From: Protula sp. h YS-2021
Taxonomy: Eukaryota > Annelida > Polychaeta > Sabellida > Serpulidae
Reading direction: 5' to 3'
Assembly (NCBI GenBank): GCA_949752745.1
Contig: OX457027.1
Coordinates: 58,470,053-58,534,052, forward strand
Length of the DNA stretch: 64,000 bases
Shown here: one piece after another, positions 1-10,437 of the stretch
Numbering within the stretch: position 1 is the stretch's first letter
Layout of the letters: each line of letters starts with the position of its first letter
Position numbers and translations under genes: made by a program
The notes under the pieces: model-generated
What the model was told of the DNA's origin: nothing
Seen by the model: only the letters and a program-made list of their open reading frames with translations
Databases searched by the model: none

Positions 1-885
1 TGTCATACGAATGGGCGGATCCTCCTTATCTAAATTTGGGGAGCCACAAGAGACCTCTGCTAAGCGGGCTATCTCTTGAATGGCATCCCTGAACGGCACG
101 TCTTCTGGTGCAATTGTAGAAGCAGAACTTGAGGGGGCCGCGTCCTCGACCGATGGGGCAAGGTCTGGTGGAGAGGGAGTACGGATGGGACGTCTGCCCG
201 CTGCCGCTGGGTCTCTCCAAAGTCGTTGCCCTTGGCCGGGAGAACGCACCTGCTCCACTGCCCGTAACGGTAAATGCAAACGGGAATGTACTGGCGTACC
301 CTCGGATTCTTCTTCCCCGTCTTCCACCTCCGACTCCTGTTCATCAGATGCTGCTTCTGGGAGTTGGGATTGTGGTAATTGTGACATGTGGGGTTCCCCT
401 ACTGGGGTGTAAATTTCTTTCTCCCTGTTGCTTGGGACTGCTGCTAGGGGAGAAGTTTCCATCGGCCCGATTTCCTCGTCATCTTCCAGCAAAGCAGAGA
501 CTTGGCCCGAAAGGGGCACGCCCACAGAATCCTCCTCGCTGATGGTGACCGTTTCGGGAATATCCACGTTAGAGTCCAGCGGGGGTTGAGGTGCAGGCGA
601 GCCCGACATCGCTGCCACTGACTGAATCTCCGGAGGAGGACGAGAGACCGTAGCTGATGGTTTAGGCTTTTGTTTTTGACTAAGCAGACTCTCCTGATTC
701 TAAACTTGATTTTGTAAATCCAAAATTTGCCTTTGCAGTTGCGATTGCATAGACAAGAACGCTGAAAATTCACTCAGGAGACGCTGTAGCTGAGGAGGGG
801 GGGATAAATCCTCTCGCGGGGGAATGCCTAACTGGCCTGTAACCGCCGAAAGAACTGTTCCCGTATCCTTATGCGTTAAAGTCAC
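1..885 (-). pseudogene. DIRS-type retroelement ORF1, C-terminal part, runs off left edge
   Basis: Reading the minus strand from about 885 down to base 1 gives one open frame broken only by a single TAG at 700-702. Before the TAG lies a predicted coiled-coil-like, Gln/Leu-rich stretch (LQRLLSEFSAFLSMQSQLQ). After it comes a Pro/Ser/Glu-rich low-complexity region with acidic patches (SEEDSVG; EVEDGEEESEG), and the frame is still open at base 1. This continues the ORF1 of the preceding entry after a frame change. RT, RNase H and recombinase would be expected to the left, outside the window. Two lesions (frameshift and TAG) suggest a dead copy, although the open frame is long and base composition is higher in GC than the surroundings, so the insertion may be fairly young. 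Confidence 0.5.
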
Positions 886-1448
886 TTGTTCCTCAGACGG
901 GGACTTAAACGCCCCTCCTGGACTGCCAATGGTTTCACTCTAGGAGGTGATGCCCATGCCTCGCGCAGAAGATCCCATTCTTGCCCTTCCGGGATATCCA
1001 ATTCTGCTACAGTCTCAGAAAATGCACGTCCTTTACTCTTGGATTTCTTATGTCTCTTAGCTGGCGTAGCGGATTCCGATTCCGCACCAGTGTCTACGTG
1101 TACGGGGGTGGAGACCTGGTCCAGAATAACGGAGCTAGCCTTTTTCATGGTATCCTGAATGAATTCACGAGTAACAAACGAAGCCGACGAAAGGAATTTG
1201 CGCTTATCCCTCCTGCGCTCGTTCTTGGTCCTGTTCCGTAACAGGACTTTCCAGTCCTCTGGAGTGAGATGTAGGCACTCGCCACACGGACTGTCTGGCT
1301 CGCACAGAGGTATTCCACTGTTCCGTCTGCAGCGGTCGCAGATGGAGTGGGGGTTACACGAAGTTGGAGGATGGATACACTGAGGCAGTAACGGTGGAGA
1401 GTGTAGACTGGCCTCTGTCATATCTGAAATGCAAGCAGAGAAAAACAA
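882..1448 (-). pseudogene. DIRS-type retroelement ORF1, N-terminal part
   Basis: The most likely start is the ATG at 1421, giving a protein beginning MTEASLHSPP. A cysteine cluster of form C-x2-C-x8-C-x5-C-x2-C follows within the first 50 residues (CDRCRRNSGIPLCEP then DSPCGEC), then a strongly basic stretch (NERRRDKRK and KRHKKSKSKGR). A Cys cluster followed by a basic region is typical of the ORF1 (gag-like) protein of DIRS/Ngaro elements; I infer this family and did not verify it by search. The frame stops at 882-884, but the overlapping -1 frame continues open to the window edge, so a one-base indel (or a frameshift site) separates the two parts. An acceptor-like TTTCAG lies just before the ATG. 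Confidence 0.55.
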
Positions 1449-3816
1449 CGGTGAGAATATGTAGTATAAAACAACCTACAATACTACATTTCTCAATGCT
1501 TTGCTTCAACTGCAAGCTTTAACCCTCCAAGCTGTGTTTATAATCGCTTAAACACCGCAATGACTCGCTGGGTCTAAGGAAATAACGAAAAGAGATGCTT
1601 CTCGGAACGGGAGCGTTCCCGGGCCGTAACGGGCTGGACCGTAATGGACCTACCCGTGTTGGATACGGGTCTCTCTTGCCTCAGATGAACCAGAGACCAT
1701 AGGACCGTAACGGGTTGTAAATCCCGTTGGACCCGAATGGTCTTCTCGCACCCGTGACCGTATGACCACAATGGGGAAACGGTCCTGGCAAGGAAAAAGA
1801 CCCTCAGACGTCACAGAAAACGTCTTTTTTCGTCAGAAAACGCTGTCAGACTTGCAGAACCCGCTCTACGAAGACTGTGAAGCGACCCATGGAGCAAAGC
1901 TTAAGCAAAACTGGCCATTTCCGCGATAACACAGCTGGCTGGTAAAGCTTGGAGTCTGATCAGGTCCAGCAGCCTGAAAAGATCCTACTCCTAGACGAAC
2001 TGAGGTGGAACTGGTAAGTTCCTCGATCTGAAAGAAAGTGGAGAAAGAGGCACACTTCTCGGGACTAGGAAAGTGTCTCCGTGATCGTGCAAACTCAACC
2101 TAACCAGACCGAAGAACAAGATGTCGAATTAACACACTTCGGCTCCGAAATTTATCCCAACGCACAATAATAGATAAAGTAATCCATTAGGTAGTGAATT
2201 AATAAAAAATGAAGCAATTCGCACCTTAAACCAGTTCCCTTGCTGCAAAAAACCGGCAGCACACAGAATGGCGTGTTGTACAGACGCCACGCAAAAAGGG
2301 AATGTCGTTTATACGAGACTAGCAGACGACGTCTCGGGCATTCTGATTGGTCGAAGGATGGATGGAAGGGTTGGAGTATCTTGAACAGTACCTCAAAAAG
2401 TTCTTTTTATATTGCGCGGTAAATATTACTGGAAGGGAACCCATTAAAAGTGGAGATAAGCGAATTCAAAGCTTTTGCGAAGTAAAAAACGATTTTTAAA
2501 GAATTCTAAATTTATAAGTGTCCAGAGGCGTATCTTTTATGGCCCCCAACTGTAATTTTCGCTACCGCGTAGCGAAAACGGTCTAGTGGCAAACTAGATC
2601 TGTATTAAAAATGTGTTGATCTCGCGTAGCACAATACGTTCGCATCTCTTTCTGTGACCTTAAATTCCTACTTTTGTATTCATGAAAGTTAAACCAAAGG
2701 GTTAACCCATAACTTAAACCAAAAAATTAACTTCGCGGTTTAAAACAAGCTTAAACCTTTGGGTTAACTTATATCGAATTCAGGAAAAGTAAATAAGGGT
2801 TAACCAAGCATGATAACCAGAAAGTTAACTCTGTTAACCAGGATTAAAGTAATTTTTTTTTACTCCGGAAAGGAGAGGGGCTTAAGTATAACTGTGCTTG
2901 AATATGAAATGGGACTTTTCCTCTCAGGCATCAAGTTTACAGATAAAGTCAAGATGAAAGCAATAGTAAAACTGGACTCAATTGTATTGCTTTACCACTC
3001 ATTTTGGTGATGTCACCACGGCGGCGCCCAAACTACGACATCTCTGGTCGCTTTCATGACCTCTGATCGACACCGGTTTAAAGTCGCTTCATTAGCGTAG
3101 TTTTGGCTTCTTTGCGACAGCGCTTTCACTTCGTTGTTTTTGATAGTCTTAGTTGTCTCCGAACAACGCCGCTACCAGATCGTTTCGGTGACATCGGTGC
3201 GACGTCGTCGTGCCATTTTTTTGCTAAACAAAGGACGTCGTCGGAACGACATATCCATCATACCCAAAAGTCTGCTGAAGGTTTCTAAAACAAGGATTTT
3301 TATTTGGATATTTTGTTCTTTTTAAAATGTACTCGGCCCACTCATCTTTACTTTGTCAGAATGACCATTTCTGGATAACAACTTGTCCTTTACATATTGA
3401 AATATGGCATCCTTTTTTCAACCTGAATTGCTATTTATCAGATTTTCTGGTCTAATTTCTCCATTAAAGAAAGCTGGCCTCAAAGCACAAATAAACACTT
3501 GATGAAATTTCAAAAATTCATAAACTGTAATTTTATGGATTGAAGTTAACGGTTGATATTATTGTGTCGCCATACCTTTGGAAAGAATTTACGGTACTCT
3601 CGAATATACCTGCATTAAAACTGTTTTAAAATGTAATGTCCTGCTCGTTTCATTTCATTGCTGCTTCTACATCTACTTGATTTCCAGTTTTGAGCATGCA
3701 TGAAACTGAGAACAAAAGCGAAAACAAGAAGCGAGGTACGCATCTTCACATAATTGTTAACATGAGCCAAATTACCAATTACTATCAACATACTCAGTCA
3801 TATTTACTCTTGTTTA
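1449..3816. other. Retroelement 5' flank and spacer with GTTAACC cluster
   Basis: 1560-1790 is relatively GC-rich and repeats variants of CCGTAACGGG and CCCGT; it probably is the 5' terminal region of the retroelement whose ORF1 begins at 1421. From 2200 the sequence returns to AT-rich spacer. 2685-2855 holds a cluster of GGTTAAC/GTTAACC words in both orientations. I see no gene here; short ORFs at 3103-3325 show no recognisable domain. Confidence 0.4.
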
Positions 3817-4420
3817 GATCTTACCAGTAAACTACATGTCACCCTATGGGCATCATTTTTAGTCGCATTTTTGGGGTTTCCTAGAAAATCAAAGGTGGTA
3901 CCACCGAGTGCTCAAGCGTTTTGTTTAGATAAACATCTGTCTCGTGGTTCTTTTGTTAAAATGCCATCTGGATACTTAATTAGCATTCAATGGTCGAAGA
4001 CTGATCAATTCCATCAGGCAACTCACCAAATTCCTCTTTCTGAAATACCCCAGTCACCCCTTTGCCCAGTTACGGCCTTGAAAAATATGTTTCAGCTAAT
4101 ACCTGCCCCAGATAATTCTCCAGCCTTTGTCGTTCCATTTAAAGGAAGAGTGTTAACTCTGACCCATTTTCATATGTAAGTTTTCTACGTAAATTTTTGC
4201 AACAGTGTGGATATGACACCTCCCGTTTTTCTGGTCATAATTTCAGGTCAGGGGGTTACAGGAAGGGGCCAGATGTTCTAACATACTAACGTCTGATTTA
4301 ATGATTCACGGTTTGTGGAAATCAAACGCCATTAATTGCTATTTTGATCGTTCTATTGCGGTTCGAAAAAATGTGAGCTTGGCGCTTAAAGACAGGGTAT
4401 TGAAATCAGCATGATGGACG
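3817..4420 (+). pseudogene. Tyrosine recombinase remnant (DIRS/Ngaro type)
   Basis: Frame one (about 3817-4179) encodes an integrase catalytic-domain start: WASFLVAFLGFPRKSKVVPP carries the first catalytic Arg in the R-K-S context usual for DIRS-group recombinases, followed by IQWSKTDQF and PVTALKNMF. It stops at 4177-4179. The rest of the domain continues in another frame: SFLRKFLQQCGYDTSRFSGH then NFRSGG (His-x-x-Arg box), then, after further stops, IHGLWKSNAINCYFDR, which holds the H/W box and the nucleophile Tyr. All catalytic signature positions are thus still visible but spread over three frames. No RT is seen beside it, so this is a truncated, dead fragment. Orientation is opposite to both neighbouring elements. 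Confidence 0.7.
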
Positions 4421-5517
4421 GGATATTTGCCATAATTTGTTTTGATAGATGGTTATAGGGTATTGCTGTCCAACTCGTTTCTATTTTATTGTTTCAAGTT
4501 TGATCAGTTACGGTTTTAAGTAAGGAACATAAGAAGTAATGTTGTAAATACACTTCTATACAATTATAACTATAATATTAAGGACACACTCGGTACTAGG
4601 ACATTAGTACACTTAAGGGTCTTTTTGGCTGGTGTTTGGCGGAGATTTGTATTTTAATTAGGCAAAGTTTATTTAATGGTTCCCAGTTTCCAATATCCTT
4701 GAGGTAATTATAAGGATTTTGTTGACAAATAAAATCCCTTAATTACAACAAGGGGCAGTCCTTGTTTGTTATTCGGGAACGCTGATTGGCTGATAAATAA
4801 TGTGAGTGACGCACTGTGTGAATCTGCGGGCTTTCTCCTGAATGAGAACTCACTTTTTGGGTAGCGCACCAGTGTTAAGACGGAGATAGTTAAAATGTTA
4901 TAATCTGAATTGCTGGACGGATCAAATGGAGAAAAAATTACTCGTACAGTTTCAATATAATCTACAGACTTTCCAAATGTTAACAAAAAAGACACATTTG
5001 CCAAATTACAAACTGCTGTAGTTTCTTTAACATCACAATGGCCCAACATGTCTTCACCTTGCACTAAGTGTTAGAATTATCAACGTCTAAATGAATTATC
5101 GTTTAAATGAATATTTCTCACTGTTTTCTATAATATAATCATGATCTTGTAATCAATATTTCATGTTTTCTATAATAAAACAACGGTAAACAATGTTGTT
5201 TATTTTAGAGTGCTAAATACCAACTGGATCACAATAAAATCTTTCCTGCCGAAAATGAGATAAAGTCGAAAAATAAATTTGCCTTCAGTATATTTTTAAA
5301 ATGTGAACTGGCCCTATATATTTTTCGTAAAAGTAAAAAATCTTTCGCTTAAATTGTTAATACAGTTGAATGGAAGTTGCGGAGTCCTTCAGAATTAATG
5401 TCATGAAAGGTGTTTAATATTGTTGACTTTTTATTTTTCTGTCGTTCTGGTGTTTACAAAATAATTAGGATCAGCACAAACTTTTAACATAGAATGAAAA
5501 TTCATATGTAATTACTT
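4421..5517. other. AT-rich spacer without recognisable gene
   Basis: No domain or splice-consistent exon is evident. A 118-codon minus-strand open frame at 4708-5064 (rich in Ser, Thr, Leu) has no recognised motif and no supporting context; it may be chance or retroelement debris. Confidence 0.4.
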
Positions 5518-5669
5518 TTTTGCTATAGGAGGACGTGAGGACGTTTGCGTTGTTTGTGCGCTTTTTTAAAAAGTGACAGACTATAGAAAAGAGAATACAA
5601 TTGCTCCTTTGTTTTGCGGAACATTTTTATTTAAATTTACCTGTTAAATACCATTGTACATATAAATTC
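5518..5669 (-). repeat. Ngaro B2 terminal direct repeat
   Basis: Matches 6021-6170 over its full length with scattered substitutions and small indels; shared words include CCATTGTACATATAAATTC at the right end and CTATAGGA / GTTATAGGA at the left. Same orientation, so a direct repeat. Confidence 0.75.
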
Positions 5670-5924
5670 TACCATTCCACCTGAAAATACAAACACAGAT
5701 TTATTGGGTGGGTGTGGTGGGAAATTAAAGATAACCGTTATTTCAATAAAGGTTATTTTACTGTAAATACGTTAAGAACAAACGGCTATAACTTTTTTAT
5801 TTTTCACTGTGAGCACGTTCATTTATTCATCAAAGCTTTTACAATAATCATCGGGGCAATGCGTTTCCAAACAATGCAGATAATATAGAAAGCGATGAAT
5901 TGATTGGCTGAGGCGTTTGCCAAA

Positions 5925-6014
5925 CCTGAGATATCCATGAACTGGTAAACCAATAGCATTTCGCTACATGCAATAATTGCGATAGCAGCAATTGTCCATT
6001 TTTAGGACGTAATT
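5925..6014 (-). repeat. Ngaro A2 direct repeat
   Basis: Begins CCTGAGATATCCATGAACTG, identical to 10310 onward, and shares GGTAAACCAATA, CATTTCGCTACATG and CCATTTTTAGGA with 10310-10411. Confidence 0.8.
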
Positions 6015-6020
6015 TCTTTT

Positions 6021-6170
6021 TTTCGTTATAGGATGACGTTTGCGTTGAAATGTTTGCGCGCTTTTTAAAAAATCGACACACTACAGAAAAGATAATAGAA
6101 ATGCTCCTTTGTTTGGTGGAATATTTTTATTGAAAATTCACATTTTAAATACCATTGTACATATAAATTC
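6021..6170 (-). repeat. Ngaro B1 direct repeat
   Basis: Internal copy of the B repeat, immediately adjacent to A2, as in the B1-A2-B2 block of Ngaro elements. Confidence 0.75.
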
Positions 6171-6605
6171 CACAAGCGACAAGTCCGCCGAACGAAGGAG
6201 TTGACAATCAATATAAGTGTTCATGGAAACAATAGTGAATTAAAAATTATTTTGAACTTGAACTGAGAATATGCAGAAAAAGAACTTTCAAGTAATCAGA
6301 TTATTTACAACATACAATGAATACATTACCATGTTGGCCAAATGCAGGGTGTCAACCACGTGCGTTTAGCGTGAAGTCATAGGAGTTTAACAACATCATT
6401 TGGACTTTGGCACACTTCCACTATCTCATCACCGGATAAGACACCATCCAGATGGATTTACACGGTGAGAGATTTACCTTACGTGATGCTGATCTTAATC
6501 AGACGTCTATATATTAGATAACATCGGTGGGTAAGTGAAAAATATTTATTAGAAATCTGTTACCAATTGTAATGAATACCCTTATCTTATCTGGTCATCA
6601 GTAAA

Positions 6606-7445
6606 TTACTTTGAATTAGAGATAAAATTTCCCGAATTACACACACGTTCAAGAATCTCATATTCATTATTTAAATAGTTATAAACAGCGTTTGGTTTCC
6701 AAGAACCATAAATTTTAAGAGAATACAAATCTAAATTAGCACTTAGTCCACATTGAGCGAATCCTCTCCTTAATGAATGAGCACTATATTGAGAACTATC
6801 TAAACCACATTTTGATATCATTTCCTTCAGGTAACTAACAAAAGTGCTGTATGTCAGTGGTAACAGCATCCCAGCGGGATCTTTAATAAACATGTTTATT
6901 AGCTGTCACAGGGAAAAGTACGGAGTTTGATATAGAAAGCAGTGAGATTTCGACTACTTTCTCTTGAAGTTGGATCGTTTTGGACCACGTCAAATGTTTA
7001 ATAACCCTGTCTTCTTGGAATACAAATGAATCAATTTTGCTGAAGGCCGCAGTCGAGGGAGGCACTAAATTACTTTTTCTGAGACAACCGAAAAAAACGA
7101 CCAAAATTGCAGCCCATAAAACAATGTACAATGTGTCCTTTATGTTGATAACTGAATACAATTTTTCTAGAATTTCTTTGGTAATTGGAAATTTTCTTTT
7201 AGAGTTATTGTTTAAAATATGTTTGAGACCTCAATGTTATTTTGACGCACGCAATCATCTAAAACTGAAATTATATCCGAATTGAATGCTAAACATGCAA
7301 AACGTAAACTGTCTTCATAATATCTGACAGACTGAAAGGCTTTGAATGATTTGGACAAGAAAAATATATAACTCCGCAAATTCTGTATTATAACGAGGAA
7401 TGGTTTCAGGCCTGCGTGAAGTGGAAATAATAAATAAGCTCTCAA
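6606..7445 (-). pseudogene. Ngaro tyrosine recombinase, broken
   Basis: Three frame segments. 7445-7212 looks like the N-terminal SAM-like domain (SYIFFLSKSFKAFQ then VRYYEDSLRFACLAF). 7161-6883 holds the first catalytic Arg box (FFGCLRKSNLVPPSTAAF) and LTWSKTIQLQ. 6893-6606 holds the His-x-x-Arg box (YSAHSLRRGFAQCG), then IYGSWKPNAVYNYL with the W box (the usual His is Tyr here) and a candidate nucleophile Tyr. Frames change between segments, so no intact enzyme is encoded. Family knowledge: these recombinases insert a circular cDNA without leaving target duplications. Confidence 0.75.
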
Positions 7446-7617
7446 TTGCCTTTTGCGATTTTGACAAGTACCCTAAGCACCAGCTAGCCATCTGTCATCT
7501 AGTACCCGCTGATCCAGGTTGTCGATAAATGATTCTGTAAAGAACAAAAATAGGAGAAGAATATGTACTCACAGAAATTATCAAATTACCAGAATTATTT
7601 ACACATACGCATTTGAA

Positions 7618-8155
7618 TTACCATGTATTGAAAAATTGCAACATAGAACTGTCCAACAATACTTGATTTAGCTTCAATTCTTCTGTCAGTTTAAGAGCCA
7701 TACTCCTCGACTTGCGCTCATTGAATGGAGATAAATGATCAGTCAAAGTATTTTCTTTCGTACCGATGATAACACATCGTATTTCGAAAGAATATATCAT
7801 GCATAAAAAGAATAGCTCTCTTAAACATTTTTGCAATTGCCTATCTTTCTTTTATCACCAAAATGAACTCCCCAGCTTTTATAACATGCAATCAGACCTA
7901 AAATTACCAAGATTTGTATTTTGTAAAAGTCGTATGGCGGGCTGCACTAAAGATGAAAGAATAATTTCTGTTGCCAGTTAACCCCACCGGCTTCCCTGAG
8001 AGAGCTATCAGCAACGGAGTTCTCTCATAATTGAAACACCTGAAAATTTTTTTCGTACGGTAGTAAAACCAGTTGACATCTTTGTAAAAGTTCCGGTCCA
8101 GCCTGGTAGGAGCGTCTAGATTTGTATCTTCAAAAGTGCGCAAAGCATTAAGCAA
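7618..8155 (-). pseudogene. RNase H region of the Ngaro element, broken
   Basis: 8155-7904 reads RMLNALRTFEDTN-like sequence followed by YKDVNWFYYRTKKIF, resembling the RT connection and the start of the RNase H fold in DIRS-group polyproteins. 7836-7618 (other frame) reads FEIRCVIIGTKENTLTDHLS, resembling the last RNase H helix where NxxAD-L-SR normally occurs. At least one frameshift lies between them. Assignment rests on position between RT and recombinase plus these weak similarities. Confidence 0.5.
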
Positions 8156-8625
8156 ACGATTTATAAAAATGCGACCTCAACGAATACAAGGAATGAGATG
8201 TTGAAGCTTTCCTATGAATGACTGCAATTCCCTTTTGGAAGCATAATTTTTACATTGTCAATTTGATAAAAGATCCAAAATAGCCTTCATTTGTTTTTCA
8301 GGTACTGCCATGGTAAAAATCATCCGAATTCGGTAAAATTGCGAGAGAAACCATTTTGGTCGATGGAGGGCTGGCCTTTTCAGTACTTTCTTTAAGGTTT
8401 AAACGATTTAATAAAAGCCTTAACGTGTTAAACGCCAAGCGAGTTTTAACTGGCTCTCTGCCCCCGCAAAATCATCTAAATAATTGCAAATATCAAAACC
8501 TTGTTTCTGTATTAAAATATAACACAGTTTGTGGTTCTCTGACAGACTAGTGCACCAATACGAAAACCAAATATTTTTGCTGATATAAAGGTACGTTTTC
8601 CCGTTTCAAGAGATTCCAGTGAAAT

Positions 8626-8853
8626 TCACGCATTAGGGGAAACGTTGACTTGTTTATACGCCATCTTGAGGTCTGTTTTGAACATTAAACAGCCTTTGCC
8701 TTTTCTTCGAATAATATCAGTAAGAGTTTCGACTGACGGGTAATGCAAATGTGATTCCTTTCCTAAAAACTCTTTTTGCGAGATGAAGCTATTAACAGAA
8801 ACACCGGATGGGGAAGCGAAGGATAAATCTACAATGAGACGCCTGTCAGTCAA
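8626..8853 (-). pseudogene. Ngaro reverse transcriptase fragment
   Basis: The frame reads RRLIVDLSFASPSGVSVN, then HYPSVETLTDIIRRKGKG and FKTDLKMAYKQVNVSP. This is the finger/palm start of DIRS-type RT: R-L-I-V-D-L-S-P, LHYPSVDD-like box, and K-x-D-L-x-x-A-Y-x-Q, where the Asp is the first catalytic Asp. The catalytic YxDD box downstream is not found in frame, and stops flank the segment, so only a fragment survives. Confidence 0.75.
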
Positions 8854-9513
8854 GTGTTTTTGGGAACCGTTTGTAAAGGCGACAGAACGAGTGGCGTATT
8901 GAACGGTTGGGAGGAAAACGGTCCTAGCAAGGCGTTAACACTAATATAAAATCTTAAAGTGTTCTCAACGTCTGTCTTAAGAAGTAGTTCAGAGCGATGA
9001 TTATAATTAAAACTTACACCAGCTGGTGTAGGCAGTGATAAATTTAGACCGAGAGGTCACCCATATTCTAAAAACTCTACAACTTCAAACTTGTGATAAT
9101 CTTGTAACAAATATTTCCACTGTTCTAAATTTAAATGGGTTGGAACAGGTACCCTGACTCCACAATAATTTTTGGAAGGCATAGAACTGACCCTTTTGTA
9201 AATATCACAAAATTTTTCCACACTGAGATTTAACTCACCCGTCCAAGGATTTTGGAATTGTGCCGCCTGGAAAATTAGTTTTTGTACTACGAGCTTTTTT
9301 GGCCATGTATCGCGAGTGCTCGCATGCAGGGTGATCGAAGACTTCTTTTCTTGATTTCCAACAGACGTAACAGGCGTGGGGGAAACGGCAATTTAATTAA
9401 CCACGTGATTCGAAGTTAAAACGCCTGCAATTGTTACCGGTTGACGAGCTATTTCCACCACGCTAACTTTGAGAAGCTGCTGTAGGCGTGAGCAGAAGGT
9501 TTTTGAAGGTTCA

Positions 9514-9813
9514 CTAAAGAATCGTACCACTGGCGATGACCATACTGAATATCCACAAGAGCGACTGCGTAAAGAAAAGTAAGGTTTCCCAAGAAAATGA
9601 GCGGGCACGGTTCATCGCAAAGTGCAAATGCTGGAGACGTGCACGTTTTTCATTCTCAGGAACTTCTGGTAATAGCAGAATAGTATGCTGGAGACGTGCA
9701 CGTTTTTCATTCTCAGGAACTTCTGGTAATAGCAGAATAGTACTGATGCCAGCGACAAATTCCGGCATAGTTAAGGTATCAAAAGGTAAATCGGAAGTGC
9801 CGGGTCTATGCAC
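9514..9813 (-). pseudogene. Ngaro ORF1-like remnant with internal 57-bp duplication
   Basis: A minus-strand open frame containing TILLLPEVPENEKRARLQH twice in a row, caused by a 57-bp direct duplication (9631-9687 and 9688-9744). The duplication keeps frame because 57 is divisible by three. No domain is recognised; the position upstream of RT suggests ORF1. Confidence 0.4.
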
Positions 9814-9937
9814 GTACTGATGAGGTCATAAGATGCTAAAACAATCTTACATGGGTTTGATGTCCTTGGATTTTTTTTCACAACAGACGCATTCCCATCT
9901 GCACCCTGCATATTGCTAAGGAAATTATCCACCCGGG

Positions 9938-10219
9938 TTACAGTCTTCTCAAATCGTCCAACGAGACATCTGGACCCATCAGAGATTCATCCGTAATAGG
10001 TGTTGAAACAGCAGTATCCTTAGGTTTCTCCGATACTTTGCCTTCGAGATTATGAGCTTTTTTGATCAGTTCATTGATCATAGAACACAATCCACTAAGC
10101 CTGAAATCCGTTTTTGTTCGTTTAGCGGATTGACCATTTCTGGACTTTCCGGAAGAGGCACATTCCGAGCTCATGTTAGCACGTTTCGAGCTCATGTTAA
10201 TTAGTAATTTAATATCCAA
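9938..10219 (-). pseudogene. Ngaro ORF1-like N-terminal remnant
   Basis: Minus-strand frame with an internal Met context MSSKRANMSSECASSGKSRN, a short SSKRANMSSE-type repeat, a basic patch (SAKRTKTDF) and a helical charged region (INELIKKAHNLEGKV). It sits directly inside the A1 repeat, where the first ORF of a Ngaro element begins. No conserved domain is recognised. Confidence 0.4.
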
Positions 10220-10309
10220 TACACGCGAGCTATATATTCACTAAACTATAAAATCTTTAGATGTAAAGTCCAATGCACCTAAACTATAAACTTTGGACGT
10301 AATTACAGT

Positions 10310-10411
10310 CCTGAGATATCCATGAACTGGTAAACCAATAACATTTCGCTACATGTGATAGCAGAAATTACCCATTTTTAGGAGAGCAAAAATGACGTAA
10401 TTTTTAAATAC
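10310..10411 (-). repeat. Ngaro A1 repeat (element 5' end)
   Basis: Direct-repeat partner of 5925-6014; see that entry. It marks the 5' boundary of the element on the minus strand. Confidence 0.75.
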
Positions 10412-10437
10412 AATTATGAGTATATCAGCTTCCTGGT

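Larger units (their letters stand above)
5518..10411 (-). mobile_element. Decayed Ngaro-type YR retrotransposon
   Basis: On the minus strand the order is A1 repeat (10411-10310), ORF1-like remnants (10219-9938 and 9813-9514), reverse transcriptase (8853-8626), RNase H region (8155-7618), tyrosine recombinase (7445-6606), then B1 (6170-6021), A2 (6014-5925) and B2 (5669-5518). The gene order RT-RH-YR and the split direct repeats A1 ... B1-A2-B2 are diagnostic of the Ngaro/PAT layout within the DIRS order. All coding parts are broken by stops and frameshifts, and the repeat copies have diverged by roughly 10-20 percent, so the copy is old and immobile. Its 5' end lies only about 25 bases from the last codon of the dehydratase-like gene on the same strand. 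Confidence 0.75.

Noticed and set aside
4708..5064. 118-codon minus-strand open frame as a gene
   Set aside because: No motif, no splice partner, no neighbouring context; length is possible by chance in this window.
8900..8930. Link between 1770-1790 and 8908-8928 (both with AAACGGTCCT(G/A)GCAAGG)
   Set aside because: One 20-base near match without extension; too short to claim that the two retroelements share an end.
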